Origin: Bacillota bacterium
Lineage (GTDB): Bacteria > Bacillota_I > Bacilli_A > RF39 > UBA660
NCBI GenBank assembly: GCA_023460995.1
Contig: JAEWOE010000006.1
Span: forward strand, 496,001-560,000
Length of the DNA: 64,000 bases
Direction of reading: 5' to 3'
Both the position numbers and the translations under genes were made by a program. The notes beneath the pieces were generated by a model. It was not told the origin of the DNA. It saw only the letters and a program-made list of their open reading frames with translations, and made no database searches. Below are positions 1-7,596 of this stretch, in pieces. Position 1 is the first letter of the stretch; each line of letters opens with the position of its first letter.

Positions 1-670
1 CTCTTAATATTTTAGTTAGTGCTCTTTTTTCGATTCTGGAAACATAACTTCTAGATATTCCTAATTCTTTAGCAATCTCTTTTTGAGTTACTTCATCTCT
101 TTTATCTAAACCGTATCTTCTAACTAAAATATCTTTTTCACGATCATTAAGTAACTTAAAATATTCTTTCATTGAATTGATATTATCTTGTTTATATATA
201 TCTAAAGCATAGTCTGGTTTTGGAGTTTTAAGAACATCTAAGAATGTTATTTCATTACCTTCTTTATCAAAACCGATACTTTCACTTAAACTAATATTTT
301 TTGAATTTTTCTTATCTCCTCTATAAAACATGAGTATTTCATTTTCAATACACCTAGCTGCATAAGTAGTAAGTCTTATACCTTTACTTGGTTTATATGA
401 ATCAACACCTTTTATTAATCCAATAGTACCTATACTTATTAAATCATCTAAACTATCCTTTTTATTATCATATTTTTTAACTATATGCGCTACTAATCGC
501 AAATTATGCTCAATTAGTTTATTTCTCGCGTCTTTATTACCAGTTAAGCATCGATTGACACAGTCCTCTTCCTCTTCTTTAGATAGAGGATCAGGAAATA
601 TATTATTAGAGTAGGCACAAGCGAAAATAGAAAAGTCTTTAAATAATAAATCTAATATTTTTTTAAACAT
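1..670 (-). CDS. sigK: Sporulation sigma factor, SigK-type (3' end outside window)
   Basis: Read on the minus strand from ATG at 670 this gives 223 codons without a stop and runs off the window start. The protein is a sigma-70 family factor. Region 2 contains KLIEHNLRLVAHIVKKYDN, then SIGTIGLIKGVDSY and TYAARCIENEIL; region 4 near the visible end reads QKEIAKELGISRSYVSRIEK. The linker with IGFDKEGNEITFLDVL is more like SigK than SigE. About 28 residues precede the PDPLSKEEEE segment and contain hydrophobic residues, as in the pro-sequence of pro-sigma-K. The family directs late mother-cell transcription in sporulation. The ribosome binding site GAGGTG lies at 675-680. SigE is the main alternative. 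Assignment to the SigE/SigK family is firm; to SigK itself fairly confident. Confidence 0.8.
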   Translation of the reverse strand, partial: MFKKILDLLFKDFSIFACAYSNNIFPDPLSKEEEEDCVNRCLTGNKDARNKLIEHNLRLVAHIVKKYDNKKDSLDDLISIGTIGLIKGVDSYKPSKGIRLTTYAARCIENEILMFYRGDKKNSKNISLSESIGFDKEGNEITFLDVLKTPKPDYALDIYKQDNINSMKEYFKLLNDREKDILVRRYGLDKRDEVTQKEIAKELGISRSYVSRIEKRALTKILR

Positions 671-703
671 ATAACACCTCAATAAAATATATGCAGTTTA
701 AAT

Positions 704-723
704 CATAACATTATAGTGTTATG
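704..723. promoter_or_regulatory. Inverted repeat over the sigK-like -10 box (operator candidate)
   Basis: CATAACA and TGTTATG form perfect 7-base arms separated by six bases that contain most of the TATAAT box on the minus strand. A protein bound here would block the promoter. The binding factor is unknown; SpoIIID and PadR-type regulators in this window are only candidates. Confidence 0.4.
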
Positions 724-737
724 AGATATATCGACAA
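710..737 (-). promoter_or_regulatory. Promoter of the sigK-like gene
   Basis: Read on the minus strand: -35 TTGTCG (732-737), 16-base spacer, -10 TATAAT (710-715), about 40 bases upstream of the start codon. An inverted repeat is centred on the -10 box (separate entry). Confidence 0.5.
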
Positions 738-811
738 TATACGATAAATCATCTGTAAAAGTAAATTTTGAGTAAACATTATGTTTTTTTATGTAAATAA
801 ATTATTTACTG

Positions 812-840
812 TTGAATAAGATAATTTAGTATGTTAATAT
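812..840 (+). promoter_or_regulatory. Promoter of lipoprotein gene
   Basis: -35 TTGAAT (812-817), 17-base spacer, -10 TAATAT (835-840) preceded by TGT, an extended -10. It lies 21 bases before the start codon at 862. Confidence 0.6.
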
Positions 841-861
841 GTAGTTGGAATAGGAGGAATA

Positions 862-1824
862 ATGATGAAAAAGAAGTTAATATCATTAATTATTGCCTGC
901 TTATTTTTAACAGGATGTAAAAGTGTTAGTATTGAAACTGTCGCACAAAATTTAGAGAATGCGAAAAACTATAATGCTGATATTATCTTAGAAATAAATG
1001 GCAAATTTGATGATAAACTAATAGACTTTAAAAGACAAAAAGAAATAACTGTTGATAATATTAATTCCTCTGCTGTTGTGGAAGCAACAGAAACAGTTAA
1101 TAAGGAAAATAATTCACAAAAATATTATTTAAAATCTAATAAAGATACAATAACAACTTATAAATCATATAAAGATTATTATAAATTAAAGACAGAAGCA
1201 AAGGATAAAAATTCAATATATTATTTAACTGCATTTATTAATAAAAATTCTGTTTATCAGTACATTGATACTGAAGGTGGGATAATACATTATGTGGTAA
1301 CTTTAAATAAAGATCGCATTAAAGATTTTCTTAATTCATATTACGATGTCGAATTCTTAGAAAGTAAAGATATAGAAATTACTGATAGCGTTAAAATAAA
1401 TGTTTATGTTAATAGTAAAACTAAAAGAATTCAATCTTTAAATGTTGATTTTACTCCTGTTATTAAGTTCACTTCTGATGAACTAGATAGATTCTATTTA
1501 GAGATTAATTATAGTAATTTTGATAATACAGAAGATGTTATAATACCTGAAAAGGTTATTACTAGTGCTGTCGATGAAAAAATCATAGATGCATATGTTG
1601 ATTCAGTTGAATATGTTAAATCTGTAAATGATTTATCACTAAGTGAGCAAACAACGACTTATACAGATAATTCTTTAAATAATAATGGCGATAAACCAAG
1701 TAGTGTATCATTAACTGTATTAAAGGGAAAAGTAATAAGCGGCAACATTGTAATCAATAATTATAAATTCAAAGTGGAATCTGGTGTGGTAAGTAGCCCA
1801 AAAAATGCTGAAAAAGTAGAGTAA
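862..1824 (+). CDS. Putative lipoprotein, LppX/LolA-like fold possible
   Basis: The 320-residue product starts with a lysine-rich stretch, a hydrophobic core and a lipobox (LTGC, Cys at residue 19), so it should be exported and lipid-anchored. The rest is rich in charged residues and alternating hydrophobics, with a repeated pattern of tyrosine-containing strands, which suggests a beta-rich ligand-binding or cell-wall-side domain resembling LppX/LolA-like lipoproteins of Gram-positives; that fold is a guess. AGGAGG at 852-857 is 4 bases from ATG 862 and 7 from ATG 865, so the second Met may be the real start. It stands alone, with its own promoter and terminator. No specific function recognised. 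Confidence 0.75.
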   Translation: MMKKKLISLIIACLFLTGCKSVSIETVAQNLENAKNYNADIILEINGKFDDKLIDFKRQKEITVDNINSSAVVEATETVNKENNSQKYYLKSNKDTITTYKSYKDYYKLKTEAKDKNSIYYLTAFINKNSVYQYIDTEGGIIHYVVTLNKDRIKDFLNSYYDVEFLESKDIEITDSVKINVYVNSKTKRIQSLNVDFTPVIKFTSDELDRFYLEINYSNFDNTEDVIIPEKVITSAVDEKIIDAYVDSVEYVKSVNDLSLSEQTTTYTDNSLNNNGDKPSSVSLTVLKGKVISGNIVINNYKFKVESGVVSSPKNAEKVE

Positions 1825-1836
1825 TCTGCTTTTTTT
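1812..1836 (+). terminator. Intrinsic terminator after lipoprotein gene
   Basis: About 9 base pairs (AAAAGTAGA with TCTGCTTTT, one G-T pair) around a GTAA loop, followed by a T-run. The stem includes the end of the coding sequence. Confidence 0.7.
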
Positions 1837-1855
1837 AGTATCATTTATTATTTGG

Positions 1856-1874
1856 TACTTGACAATGCCAAGTA
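1856..1874. promoter_or_regulatory. Inverted repeat over padR -35 (autoregulatory operator candidate)
   Basis: TACTTG (1856-1861) and CAAGTA (1869-1874) are perfect arms, 7 bases apart, and cover the -35 box. PadR proteins commonly repress their own operon through such dyads; the specific link here is inference. Confidence 0.45.
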
Positions 1875-1887
1875 GTGGGTATATATT
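1859..1887 (+). promoter_or_regulatory. padR promoter
   Basis: -35 TTGACA (1859-1864), 17-base spacer, -10 TATATT (1882-1887), immediately before the PadR-family gene. Confidence 0.65.
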
Positions 1888-1905
1888 ATTAGTGTGGGGT
1901 GGGAT

Positions 1906-2229
1906 ATGAACACACAATTTAAAAAGGGTGTACTTGAACTAATAGTATTACTCTCAATTAACAAAAAAGATATGTATGGATATGAACTTATTATGGAAGT
2001 ATCTAATGTTGTAGATGTAAATGATGGTACAATTTATCCATTATTAAAAAGGTTAACAAACGAAAAATATGCAGATACTTATCTTGTAGAATCAACAGAA
2101 GGCCCTTCAAGAAAATATTATAAGATTACTGAAATGGGTAAGAAAAGATTAGATGAATTAAGTAGTAGTTGGAAGATTTTTGAAAAATCAGTAAATAAAT
2201 TTATTAAGGAGTGTATGGAGAATGAATAA
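1906..2229 (+). CDS. PadR family transcriptional regulator
   Basis: 107 residues, the usual size of the short (subfamily 2) PadR repressors. The winged helix spans most of the protein: LELIVLLSINKKDMYGYEL, then DGTIYPLLKRL and the wing RKYYKITEMGKKRL, followed by a C-terminal dimerisation helix. An in-frame GTG at 1894 exists, but GGTGGG just ahead of ATG 1906 favours the later start. It overlaps the next gene by 8 bases. PadR/DUF1700 pairs are a recurrent two-gene module in Bacillota in which the regulator controls expression of the membrane partner, often in response to envelope or antimicrobial stress. Family assignment is firm; the signal is unknown. Confidence 0.9.
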   Translation: MNTQFKKGVLELIVLLSINKKDMYGYELIMEVSNVVDVNDGTIYPLLKRLTNEKYADTYLVESTEGPSRKYYKITEMGKKRLDELSSSWKIFEKSVNKFIKECMENE

Positions 2230-3646
2230 AAGAGATTTTATTAAAGAACTAGAAAAAAGATTAGCTATTTTAGATGAAAAAGAAATAAAAGATATTGTTA
2301 ATGAATATAAAGATATAATTGAAGAAAAAGTCAAAAATGGAAAGACTGAAGAGGAAGCAGTAAGCGAATTTGGTAGTATAGATGAACTTACTAGCGAAAT
2401 TTTAAAAGCTTATAAAATTAATCCTAAGTATTCTAATGACAACAAGGACAGTTTTAAGGAAGTAAAGGATAACTATGAAGGATGGATTAAAGATACTGCA
2501 AAGAATTTATCTCAAACTACAAAAGGTATATATGATAGTTTAAAGAAGAGTAATAATGATATAAGTATTGAATTAGTCTTTGAATTAATAATTAAGTTTA
2601 TAATTATGTTAATAATTCTCGCTATTTTAAGACTACCTTTTGCAATAATAAATGGTTTAGGTGAAAGTATATTTGATATGGCTTTCTTCCCAGCTGATAC
2701 CGTATTTAGTATGATATGGCGTTTATTTACATCAGTATTATATTTTGGAGTTTGTATACTTGTTTTTATAGCAATGTTTAAGAACTATGTAAATTATAAT
2801 CAAAGTGAATATGATGTAAAAGAAAAAAATAGTGTGAAACCACAAAAAAAAGAAGCAAATAATAATAAACATGAATTTGTTAGAGAAAACGCAGAGGTTA
2901 GGAGTGTTAAAACAAATAATACTAATAACAGTATTAATAGCGTTTTAACAATAATATATCGTGTATTTATGGTTATTATATTTTTAATTCCTCTTTGGTT
3001 TATACAGTTAGGTTTAGTGATTGGTTTAGGTGTTACAATATATTATACTTGTTTGGGTATTAATATATGGGGACTAATAATAGTATTAGCAGGGCTTACT
3101 ATTGGTGCTGGATGGGCAATAAATATTTTTACGCAATTAACTTTTAAAATTGAAAAAGTTCATTTTTATCCAGCATTTATAAGTATTTTAGTTATATGTA
3201 TTGGTAGTTTAGTATTTGTTGGTAATATTTTATCATTTGACTATATTGATAAAGCTCCTGAGACTTCTAAATTTAAGTTGCAAACAAAAGAAAAAGAATT
3301 TACACTATCTACTCTTGCACCAATTATATCAGAAAGATATGATACAAGTTATGAGGTTGATTCTGATTTAAATGATAATATTATTAGAGTTGAATTCACT
3401 TATTGTCAATCATTAAGAAGTGTTAATGGTGTATTGTTAAATTATGACGCTCTTCAAAATGTATATAAATTAGATTATTTTGAATATAGTACTACTAATT
3501 TTAATGATTTTAATGATTTTAAGGATTCATATAATTTATTTATTGATAATTTAAAAGATGGTAAAATCTATAATTATGAAAAATTAGGTGATATATCTAT
3601 AAAAATATTTGCAAGTGAACAGACAATTAATCAAATAAAACAATAA
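2222..3646 (+). CDS. DUF1700 (HAAS-domain) membrane protein
   Basis: 474 residues. Residues 1-65 form the all-helical DUF1700/HAAS domain (KRDFIKELEKRL, then EEAVSEFGSIDEL). Hydrophobic segments follow at about 118-142, 160-190, 235-295 (two or three helices) and 318-345. A polar, lysine/asparagine-rich linker lies between residues 195 and 240, and an external C-terminal domain of about 125 residues ends the protein. The HAAS domain is known as a partner of PadR regulators, so this is probably the sensor or effector of the pair. The external C-terminal domain is not recognised. The gene overlaps padR by 8 bases, implying coupled translation. Confidence 0.8.
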   Translation: MNKRDFIKELEKRLAILDEKEIKDIVNEYKDIIEEKVKNGKTEEEAVSEFGSIDELTSEILKAYKINPKYSNDNKDSFKEVKDNYEGWIKDTAKNLSQTTKGIYDSLKKSNNDISIELVFELIIKFIIMLIILAILRLPFAIINGLGESIFDMAFFPADTVFSMIWRLFTSVLYFGVCILVFIAMFKNYVNYNQSEYDVKEKNSVKPQKKEANNNKHEFVRENAEVRSVKTNNTNNSINSVLTIIYRVFMVIIFLIPLWFIQLGLVIGLGVTIYYTCLGINIWGLIIVLAGLTIGAGWAINIFTQLTFKIEKVHFYPAFISILVICIGSLVFVGNILSFDYIDKAPETSKFKLQTKEKEFTLSTLAPIISERYDTSYEVDSDLNDNIIRVEFTYCQSLRSVNGVLLNYDALQNVYKLDYFEYSTTNFNDFNDFKDSYNLFIDNLKDGKIYNYEKLGDISIKIFASEQTINQIKQ

Positions 3647-3655
3647 TGTAAAATA

Positions 3656-3684
3656 AAAAGAAATAGTGTCAAACTATTTCTTTT
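3656..3684 (+). terminator. Intrinsic terminator after padR-DUF1700
   Basis: Perfect 12-base stem AAAAGAAATAGT/ACTATTTCTTTT with a 5-base loop; the 3' arm supplies the T-run. Confidence 0.75.
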
Positions 3685-3688
3685 ATTG

Positions 3689-3717
3689 TTGTATATATTT
3701 CCCAAATATTATATAAT
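3689..3717 (+). promoter_or_regulatory. Promoter of the 3807-gltX operon
   Basis: -35 TTGTAT (3689-3694), 17-base spacer, -10 TATAAT (3712-3717). The untranslated leader would be about 80 bases and shows no recognised riboswitch. Confidence 0.55.
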
Positions 3718-3806
3718 AGAAAACAAGTAGCGATTATTATGAAGAATTGAAGAATTTTTATGTTAATAAAGTGAAAAATATGATAAAATGAAGATGGTGA
3801 TATGTG

Positions 3807-4220
3807 ATGGATGAACTAAATAAATCTTACGAAGCCATATCTGCTAACGAAAGTTTAAGTGAAGCTTTAAAAGACAATTTCAAACAGTTAATTACAGTCT
3901 TTCATCAAACTTTTAATGAAGTTGATTTATCAAACTTTAACGAGAGAATAAAAAGATTGAGAATTAAAAAGGGTAGTAAATATATAACAAAGGATTCCTG
4001 CGATTATAATCCTAAAGAAAATGTTTTATATTTAAATGAATTAAAGTTACAAGATGCCGATGCTAAACATGAATTAATGTTTGCTGTTCTAACAATTATA
4101 TCTGCAAAAGATAATTTTTATGGATTTGACACAAATGGAAGGCTAAAAGCCTTAAATGTTGGTGTTACTGAAATGATAACTAATTTTTTAGTCGGAAATG
4201 AGTGTGAAGGTAATGAATAA
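3807..4220 (+). CDS. Hypothetical protein upstream of gltX
   Basis: 137 residues from ATG 3807; an in-frame GTG lies at 3804. No signal peptide or membrane segment, so cytoplasmic. The central part is basic (FNERIKRLRIKKGSKYI). The C-terminal part, with DAKHELMFAVLTI and then FYGFDTNGRLKALNVGVTEM, has the look of a small degenerate metallopeptidase-like helix (a KHE but no HEXXH), which is speculation. It overlaps the next unknown gene by 8 bases and both sit in front of gltX in one probable operon. No family recognised. Confidence 0.65.
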   Translation: MDELNKSYEAISANESLSEALKDNFKQLITVFHQTFNEVDLSNFNERIKRLRIKKGSKYITKDSCDYNPKENVLYLNELKLQDADAKHELMFAVLTIISAKDNFYGFDTNGRLKALNVGVTEMITNFLVGNECEGNE

Positions 4221-4614
4221 AGAAAAAGCACTAGCTTTAGCTAATTTAACATTAGGTTCTACTATGAAAGTTGAGGATATATGTAATGCATATTTCTCTA
4301 ATGATAGTAATGCCATAATGAAAGGAATAGCTATGCAAGTTAAAGAACCTGAAAAAGTATTTAGTATAATTGAACAGGCAAACTACGAGATTGAAAATGA
4401 ACAAGTTTTGGCGACTAAAAGTAATTTTGGAAAAATTCAAAAAGAAATAGTACAGCAAGTAGTAAATGAAGAAAATTTATCATTTATTGCAGCAAATATT
4501 GTAAATAACGCTGCTACTATTAGTGAGACAAAAGAATGCCCAGAAATAACTGGAGCAAGTGAGATTGTTACTGCTATGAAGCAGAATAATCTTGGATTAA
4601 CGAAAACAGCATAA
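4213..4614 (+). CDS. Hypothetical protein, second gene of the gltX operon
   Basis: 133 residues from ATG 4213, which overlaps the end of the previous gene; an in-frame ATG at 4198 would add five residues but lacks a better ribosome binding site. The sequence is predicted mostly helical, with no membrane segment and no cysteine pairs that suggest metal binding. A phage- or conjugation-type origin cannot be excluded. The overlap points to translational coupling with the 3807 gene and a shared function. gltX starts 17 bases downstream. No family recognised. Confidence 0.6.
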   Translation: MNKEKALALANLTLGSTMKVEDICNAYFSNDSNAIMKGIAMQVKEPEKVFSIIEQANYEIENEQVLATKSNFGKIQKEIVQQVVNEENLSFIAANIVNNAATISETKECPEITGASEIVTAMKQNNLGLTKTA

Positions 4615-4631
4615 AATATAAGAGGTGAATT

Positions 4632-6293
4632 ATGGAAGAAAATAAAATCTTAGCTGATTTAATTTTTCCTGATATTACACTAACAATTGATGACTATGAA
4701 AAGAAATATCCTAGTAGGGATTTGGATAAAAAAGCTGTCGTAACAAGATATGCTCCAAGCCCTACGGGATTTATTCATATTGGTGCATTACTTGCTAGTT
4801 TTACAGGAAGTACTTTTGCAAAGCAAACAGATGGTGTATTCTATTTAAGAATAGAAGATACTGACACAAAAAGAACTATTGATAATGGAATTAATACTAT
4901 TATTAATGGTCTAAAAGAATTTGGAATAACTTTTAACGAGGGACCAATTAATGAAGATGAAGCAGTTGGAAATTATGGACCATATATTCAAAGTCAAAGA
5001 TCTTCAATATATAAAGCATTTATAAAGTATTTAATTGAACAAGGTAAAGCATATCCATGTTTTTGTTCTTCTGATACTCTTGAAGAATTAAGAGAATATC
5101 AAACAAAGAAAAAAATGCGTATTGGTTATTATGGAAAAAATGCTAATTGTAGATTTTTAGCTCCAGAAGAAGCTGTTGAAAGAATTAAAAACGGTGAAAA
5201 GTATGTAATAAGACTAAAGTCACCTGGAAATTTTGAAAACAAAATTAGATTTAATGATTTAATAAGAGGGCAAATAGAAATGCCTGAAAATGATATAGAT
5301 GTTGTAATTATGAAAAGTGACGGTCTTCCAACTTATCATTTCGCACATTTAGTTGATGATCATTTAATGCGTACAACACATGTAATAAGAGGAGATGAAT
5401 GGCTTCCATCATTGCCTTTACATGTTCAATTATTTGAAATATTTGGTTTTGAAGCACCTAAGTATTGTCATATTTCTCCACTTATGAAAAATGACAACGG
5501 TAGTGTTAGAAAATTAAGTAAGAGAAAAGATCCAGAATGTGCTATGAGTTTTTATCATGAACTTGGAGTTCCTTATGAAGCAGTAATGCTTTATCTAGCA
5601 ACTGTAACAAATAGTAATTTTGAAGAGTGGTATAATCAAAATAAAACAAAATCATTTAGTGATTTCAAATTTGAATTCAGTAAAATGAATACAAGTGGAG
5701 CATTATTTGATTTAGACAAGTTAAATAATATTTCTAAAATATATATTAGTAATTTAAAAGCAAATGATTTATATGATAGATGCTTAACTTATTTTGGTGA
5801 ATATGATAAAGAATTCTTAGATATATTTAGTAAAGATAAGGATTATTCAATAAATTTACTTAATATTGAAAGAGAAATAGCAAAACCAAGAAAAGACTTA
5901 AGTAACTATTCAGATGTTAAAAAAGAGTTTTGGTATATGTATGATGAATTATTTTATGAAGATAATTCTGAATACGATTTTAAAAGTATTAATGATATAA
6001 ATGAAATTAAAGCAATTCTAGAACTATATATGAGCAAGTATTATGATCCTAGTGATGATAATAATACTTGGTTTAGTAAAATGAAAGAACTTTGTGATGA
6101 ATTAGGATACGCTAGTGATATGAAAGAATATAAGGCTAATCCAGATAATTACAAAGGTAGCGTAGCTGACATATCTATGGTTATTAGAGTTGCAGTTACT
6201 AAAAGAAGTATGACACCAGATCTTCATGACATAATGAAATTAATTGGTGTTGAAAGATTAAATAAACGTATTGAAAAAATATTTAACAAATAA
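4632..6293 (+). CDS. gltX: Glutamate--tRNA ligase
   Basis: 553-residue class I synthetase that charges tRNA-Glu (and tRNA-Gln if the cell uses the amidotransferase route). The Rossmann core opens with YAPSPTGFIHIGALLASF, where HIG (about 49-51) is the HIGH motif, followed by LRIEDTD. The KMSKS motif is KLSKRK near residues 294-299, and the anticodon-binding helical part follows. An extension of about 35 residues precedes the catalytic core, and the total is longer than the roughly 485 residues of Bacillus GltX. GAGGTGA at 4621-4627 supports the start. GlnRS is less likely given the motifs. No gatCAB genes are visible here. Confidence 0.93.
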   Translation: MEENKILADLIFPDITLTIDDYEKKYPSRDLDKKAVVTRYAPSPTGFIHIGALLASFTGSTFAKQTDGVFYLRIEDTDTKRTIDNGINTIINGLKEFGITFNEGPINEDEAVGNYGPYIQSQRSSIYKAFIKYLIEQGKAYPCFCSSDTLEELREYQTKKKMRIGYYGKNANCRFLAPEEAVERIKNGEKYVIRLKSPGNFENKIRFNDLIRGQIEMPENDIDVVIMKSDGLPTYHFAHLVDDHLMRTTHVIRGDEWLPSLPLHVQLFEIFGFEAPKYCHISPLMKNDNGSVRKLSKRKDPECAMSFYHELGVPYEAVMLYLATVTNSNFEEWYNQNKTKSFSDFKFEFSKMNTSGALFDLDKLNNISKIYISNLKANDLYDRCLTYFGEYDKEFLDIFSKDKDYSINLLNIEREIAKPRKDLSNYSDVKKEFWYMYDELFYEDNSEYDFKSINDINEIKAILELYMSKYYDPSDDNNTWFSKMKELCDELGYASDMKEYKANPDNYKGSVADISMVIRVAVTKRSMTPDLHDIMKLIGVERLNKRIEKIFNK

Positions 6294-6311
6294 TATATTA
6301 TATGTTATAAT
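6283..6311 (+). promoter_or_regulatory. Promoter of the pheST T-box operon
   Basis: -35 TTAACA (6283-6288), 17-base spacer, extended -10 TGTTATAAT ending at 6311. It overlaps the last codons of gltX. Confidence 0.65.
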
Positions 6312-6317
6312 ATAAGC

Positions 6318-6537
6318 GTTAAAGCGATGAAGAGAAGTAGTAATAGAATTAATTATTTATAGAGAGTTTATGGTTGGTGGAAATAAACAATAGTGTTTTA
6401 TGAATTCGTCTTGGAGCTTTGTAAAAAAAATTACAACGGTGATGCGTTATAATCTTGAGGTAATTATTTTTAATGATTACGAATTAAGGTGGTATCACGT
6501 CAAAATCACGTCCTTATTATAGGATGTGATTTTTTTG
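6318..6537 (+). promoter_or_regulatory. T-box leader, phenylalanine specific
   Basis: The leader carries the Stem I signatures AGAGAG and GGTTGGTG, a probable specifier TTC (Phe) at 6405-6407 within GAATTCGTC, and the antiterminator T-box sequence AAGGTGGTATCACG (6486-6499). A terminator follows: AAATCACGTCCT (6503-6514) pairs with AGGATGTGATTT (6521-6532) and continues into a T-run. TGGT complements an ACCA tRNA end, as expected for tRNA-Phe. Uncharged tRNA-Phe should let transcription continue into pheS and pheT. Confidence 0.9.
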
Positions 6538-6552
6538 TTAAGGAGGAATAAA

Positions 6553-7596
6553 ATGAAAGATTTAGAAGAAATATTAAGTAGTCTTGAACTTAAAATTGCT
6601 AGTATTAATACAGTAAATCAATTAAATGATTTAAGAGTAGAGTATTTAGGAAAAAAAGGTAGTATTAGTAGTTTATCTAGTAAACTAGCTGAATTATCTA
6701 TAGAAGAAAAAAAAGTTTTTGGTGCTGAACTTAATAGTTTAAAGGCATCAGCAACTAATTTGATTGAAGGAAAAGCAAAAGAAATTGAGACTAAATTATT
6801 AAATGAAAAATTAGAGAATGAAAGTATCGATATTAGTTTACCATCGACTAAGGTTTCTGTTGGTACTCCTAACATTCTTGAAAAAATAGTTGAAGAAGTT
6901 GAAGAACTACTTATGTCAATGGGGTTTGATGTAATTGATGGCCCAGAAATAGAAGAAGACAAGTATAATTTTGAAATGTTAAATATTCCAAAGGGACATC
7001 CAGCTAGAGATGCACAAGATACATTCTATATAAAAGATGAAGAAGTTCTTCTTCGTAGTCAGACATCACCAGTACAAGCAAGAGCAATGTTAGCTGGTGA
7101 AGGGAAAACACCTATTAGAATGATTTGCCCTGGTAAGACTTATAGAAGAGATGATGATGATGCAACACATTCACATCAATTCATGCAAATTGAAGGCCTA
7201 CTTGTAGATAAAAACGTAAGCTTATCTGACCTAAAAGGAACTTTTGATGCAATAGCAAAAAAATTATTTGGTGAAGATTGCCAAACAAGATTTAGACCAA
7301 GTTACTATCAGTTTACTGAACCATCTGTTGAAACAGATATTAGTTGTTTTAATTGTCATGGAAAAGGCTGTAGTATTTGTAAAAACACAGGTTGGATTAC
7401 TGTTTCAGGTGCTGGAATAGTTCATCCTAATGTACTTAGAAATTGCGGTTATGATCCAAAGGAATGGACAGGTTTTGCCTTTGGTTTTGGAGCAGAAAGA
7501 TTAGCTATGATTAAATATGGTATAAATGATGTTAGAACGTTCTATACGACAGATTTAAGAGAAAGTAAAGTATTTGATAGAAAGGATGCGGAATAA
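6553..7596 (+). CDS. pheS: Phenylalanine--tRNA ligase alpha subunit
   Basis: 347-residue catalytic subunit of the alpha2beta2 PheRS. The N-terminal coiled-coil arm that binds tRNA spans about residues 1-90. The class II core includes FDVIDGPEIEEDKYNFE, then HPARDAQDTFY, the motif 2 region TYRRDDDDATHSHQFMQ and motif 3 GFAFGFGAERLAM. A cysteine cluster (CFNCHGKGCSICKNTGW) may bind zinc. An in-frame ATG at 6526 lies in the T-box terminator, so ATG 6553, ten bases after AGGAGG, is the start. The stop codon overlaps the pheT start by one base, so the subunits are probably translated in a coupled way. Confidence 0.95.
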   Translation: MKDLEEILSSLELKIASINTVNQLNDLRVEYLGKKGSISSLSSKLAELSIEEKKVFGAELNSLKASATNLIEGKAKEIETKLLNEKLENESIDISLPSTKVSVGTPNILEKIVEEVEELLMSMGFDVIDGPEIEEDKYNFEMLNIPKGHPARDAQDTFYIKDEEVLLRSQTSPVQARAMLAGEGKTPIRMICPGKTYRRDDDDATHSHQFMQIEGLLVDKNVSLSDLKGTFDAIAKKLFGEDCQTRFRPSYYQFTEPSVETDISCFNCHGKGCSICKNTGWITVSGAGIVHPNVLRNCGYDPKEWTGFAFGFGAERLAMIKYGINDVRTFYTTDLRESKVFDRKDAE

